A stretch of 64,000 nt of DNA, taken from the NCBI RefSeq assembly GCF_001682865.1, contig NZ_MAQX01000011.1, positions 712,987 through 776,986 of the forward strand. Reading direction: 5' to 3'. The notes beneath the pieces are model-generated. The model was not told where the DNA came from. It saw only the letters and a program-made list of their open reading frames with translations, and did no database searches. A program made the position numbers and the translations under genes. Positions 62,961 through 64,000 of the stretch are shown here, piece after piece (position 1 is the first letter of the stretch; every line of letters starts with the position of its first letter). This stretch comes from Bacillus sp. FJAT-26390 (GTDB lineage: Bacteria; Bacillota; Bacilli; Paenibacillales; Paenibacillaceae).

Positions 62961-64000
62961 TTACAAACCTAGATCTTTTTTCGCTTTTGCCCAAGCCGTA
63001 TTCACTTTATCGAACACTTTTTGCGGATCTTTGGACAATACAAACTCCTGAACGACAGCTGCTTGATCAAGCTGCGCTTTGTTTTGGATTTCAGTCGCGG
63101 CATCTACAGGTGCGGCCGGCTCGAAAAATTTAGGGCTGAAGGAATTGAACTCAGCAAGCTGTGGAAGCTTGGATTCTTTGTCTTTCAATGTTGGAATGAA
63201 ACCAGCGAAATCGTCATAACCGGATTCCTCGATCATCCATTGCACAAATGCTTTGCCTGCTTCTACGTTTCCGTTCTTGTTAACCGCATAGAAGAAATCC
63301 GGGTTAAGCGGTGCTTTTGCTTCGCCGGAGTTATCAGCAGGGAATGGGAAGAAACCTACGTCCTCGGCAGGAGCGCCGTTTTCGATAACTTGGTTGATGA
63401 CCCAGTTGCCAAGCAGATACATGCCGAATTTACCGGATGCGATGTCTTTTTTCGATTGCTCCCAGTTCGTGGAGTTCACGTCTTTTTCTAGGAAGCCTTT
63501 GGTATACAGCTCACGAAGGATGCCCCATGATTTGCCGTATGCATTGTCAAGCGTATAAGGCGTATCGGATTCTGCGCGTTTGTTTTGGTGATCGGAAGCT
63601 CCGCCGATAAGCGTTGGGATATCGTATACCCAAGTATCAAGCGGCCATTTGTCTTTAAAGTTCGAAGCAAGCGGCACGATGCCTGCGTCTTTAAGCTTTT
63701 GCGAAGCGGCAAGGAATTCATCGTACGTTTTTGGAAGCGCCGTAATGCCCGCCTTCTCGAACGCTTTTTTGTTGTAGACGATACCGACTGTCGATCCGCC
63801 GGAGGATATGCCGTACATTTTGCCTTCCTGCGCCTTCAAATCCTTGAAGTGAATTTCGCCGGAAAACGCAATGTCGTCAAGCGGAGCAAAGTAATTAGGA
63901 AGCTCTGCGTTTGGAATCGTCGGCACGAACACAACATCCGGGAAATCGCCGGATGCGATGCGAATTTTCAACGTTTTATCGTAATCTGTAATCGCCTCGA
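62961..64000 (-). CDS. Extracellular sugar-binding lipoprotein of an ABC importer, partial
   Basis: About 346 residues in frame to the window edge; its N-terminus and signal peptide lie beyond 64000. The visible part has SGDFPDVVFVPTIPNAELPNY and MYGISSGGSTVGIVYNKKAFEKAGI, the family-1 sugar solute-binding pattern, and ends normally at 62961. It delivers the sugar to the two permeases downstream. Sugar identity unknown. Confidence 0.9.
   Translation of the reverse strand, partial: EAITDYDKTLKIRIASGDFPDVVFVPTIPNAELPNYFAPLDDIAFSGEIHFKDLKAQEGKMYGISSGGSTVGIVYNKKAFEKAGITALPKTYDEFLAASQKLKDAGIVPLASNFKDKWPLDTWVYDIPTLIGGASDHQNKRAESDTPYTLDNAYGKSWGILRELYTKGFLEKDVNSTNWEQSKKDIASGKFGMYLLGNWVINQVIENGAPAEDVGFFPFPADNSGEAKAPLNPDFFYAVNKNGNVEAGKAFVQWMIEESGYDDFAGFIPTLKDKESKLPQLAEFNSFSPKFFEPAAPVDAATEIQNKAQLDQAAVVQEFVLSKDPQKVFDKVNTAWAKAKKDLGL

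Overview
The window looks like a chromosomal segment of a Paenibacillus-type member of the Bacillota. The support is mid-range base composition, strong AGGAGG-type ribosome binding sites, frequent GTG/TTG starts and Bacillota families: bacilliredoxin, a KinB/KinD-like kinase, a YesN-type response regulator, an S-layer-homology (SLH) protein, a ROK-type XylR with its operator, and cre-like boxes. I see no tRNA, rRNA, CRISPR array, insertion sequence or prophage. Genus is an inference; no marker gene decides it.

Layout. 1-6.4 kb: LacI regulator with self-similar operators, an ABC-F ATPase, a six-helix MFS protein overlapping an FAD oxidase, and a Gfo/Idh oxidoreductase behind three identical 40-base repeats that each hold a perfect inverted repeat. 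6.5-15.6 kb: housekeeping and small enzymes (metallo-hydrolase, Nfu_N/HEAT protein, transglutaminase-like protein, hydrolase, KDPG-type aldolase, MutY with an AraC regulator, lipoprotein cytochrome c, AcpS). 15.7-18.9 kb: a copper unit of a CopC-CopD fusion and a DUF4198-like exported protein, both predicted to have a mature N-terminal histidine. 19-22 kb: an alpha/alpha-toroid-like protein divergent from an SGNH hydrolase whose frame is cut by a TGA 14 codons before the next stop. 22-30 kb: membrane protein, P-loop kinase, NadE, bacilliredoxin, small proteins, GNAT protein, histidine kinase, lipase-like hydrolase and flavoprotein. 30-33 kb: PAS-HTH regulator and a chemoreceptor. 33.5-37.7 kb: xylose cluster xylAB/xylR with operator and cre-like site. 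37.8-45.6 kb: a 2251-residue exported multidomain protein next to an SLH protein of mosaic composition. 45.9-51 kb: two MFS transporters, a Zn-finger/HTH/DUF2087/GIY-YIG fusion and a lactonase. 51.2-58.2 kb: stand-alone LytTR protein with palindrome plus perfect cre box, aldose-epimerase-like protein, a coiled-coil membrane protein coupled to an AIM24-family protein, beta-galactosidase and a LysM/M23 endopeptidase. 58.3-64 kb: ABC exporter, AraC-type response regulator and a sugar ABC importer cut by the right edge.

Functionally the window reads as a soil or plant-litter saprophyte's sugar-use region (xylose, beta-galactosides, an ABC sugar importer, Gfo/Idh, KDPG-type aldolase, esterase) under LacI, ROK, AraC, LytTR and apparent CcpA control, mixed with cell-surface and stress functions. 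The least explained parts are the giant protein with its SLH neighbour, the coiled-coil/AIM24 pair, the DUF2087-GIY-YIG fusion with an internal start signal, the triple operator-like repeat, and the LytTR gene whose promoter is covered by a palindrome and a cre box. All family calls were made by reading translations and motifs; no database search was run.
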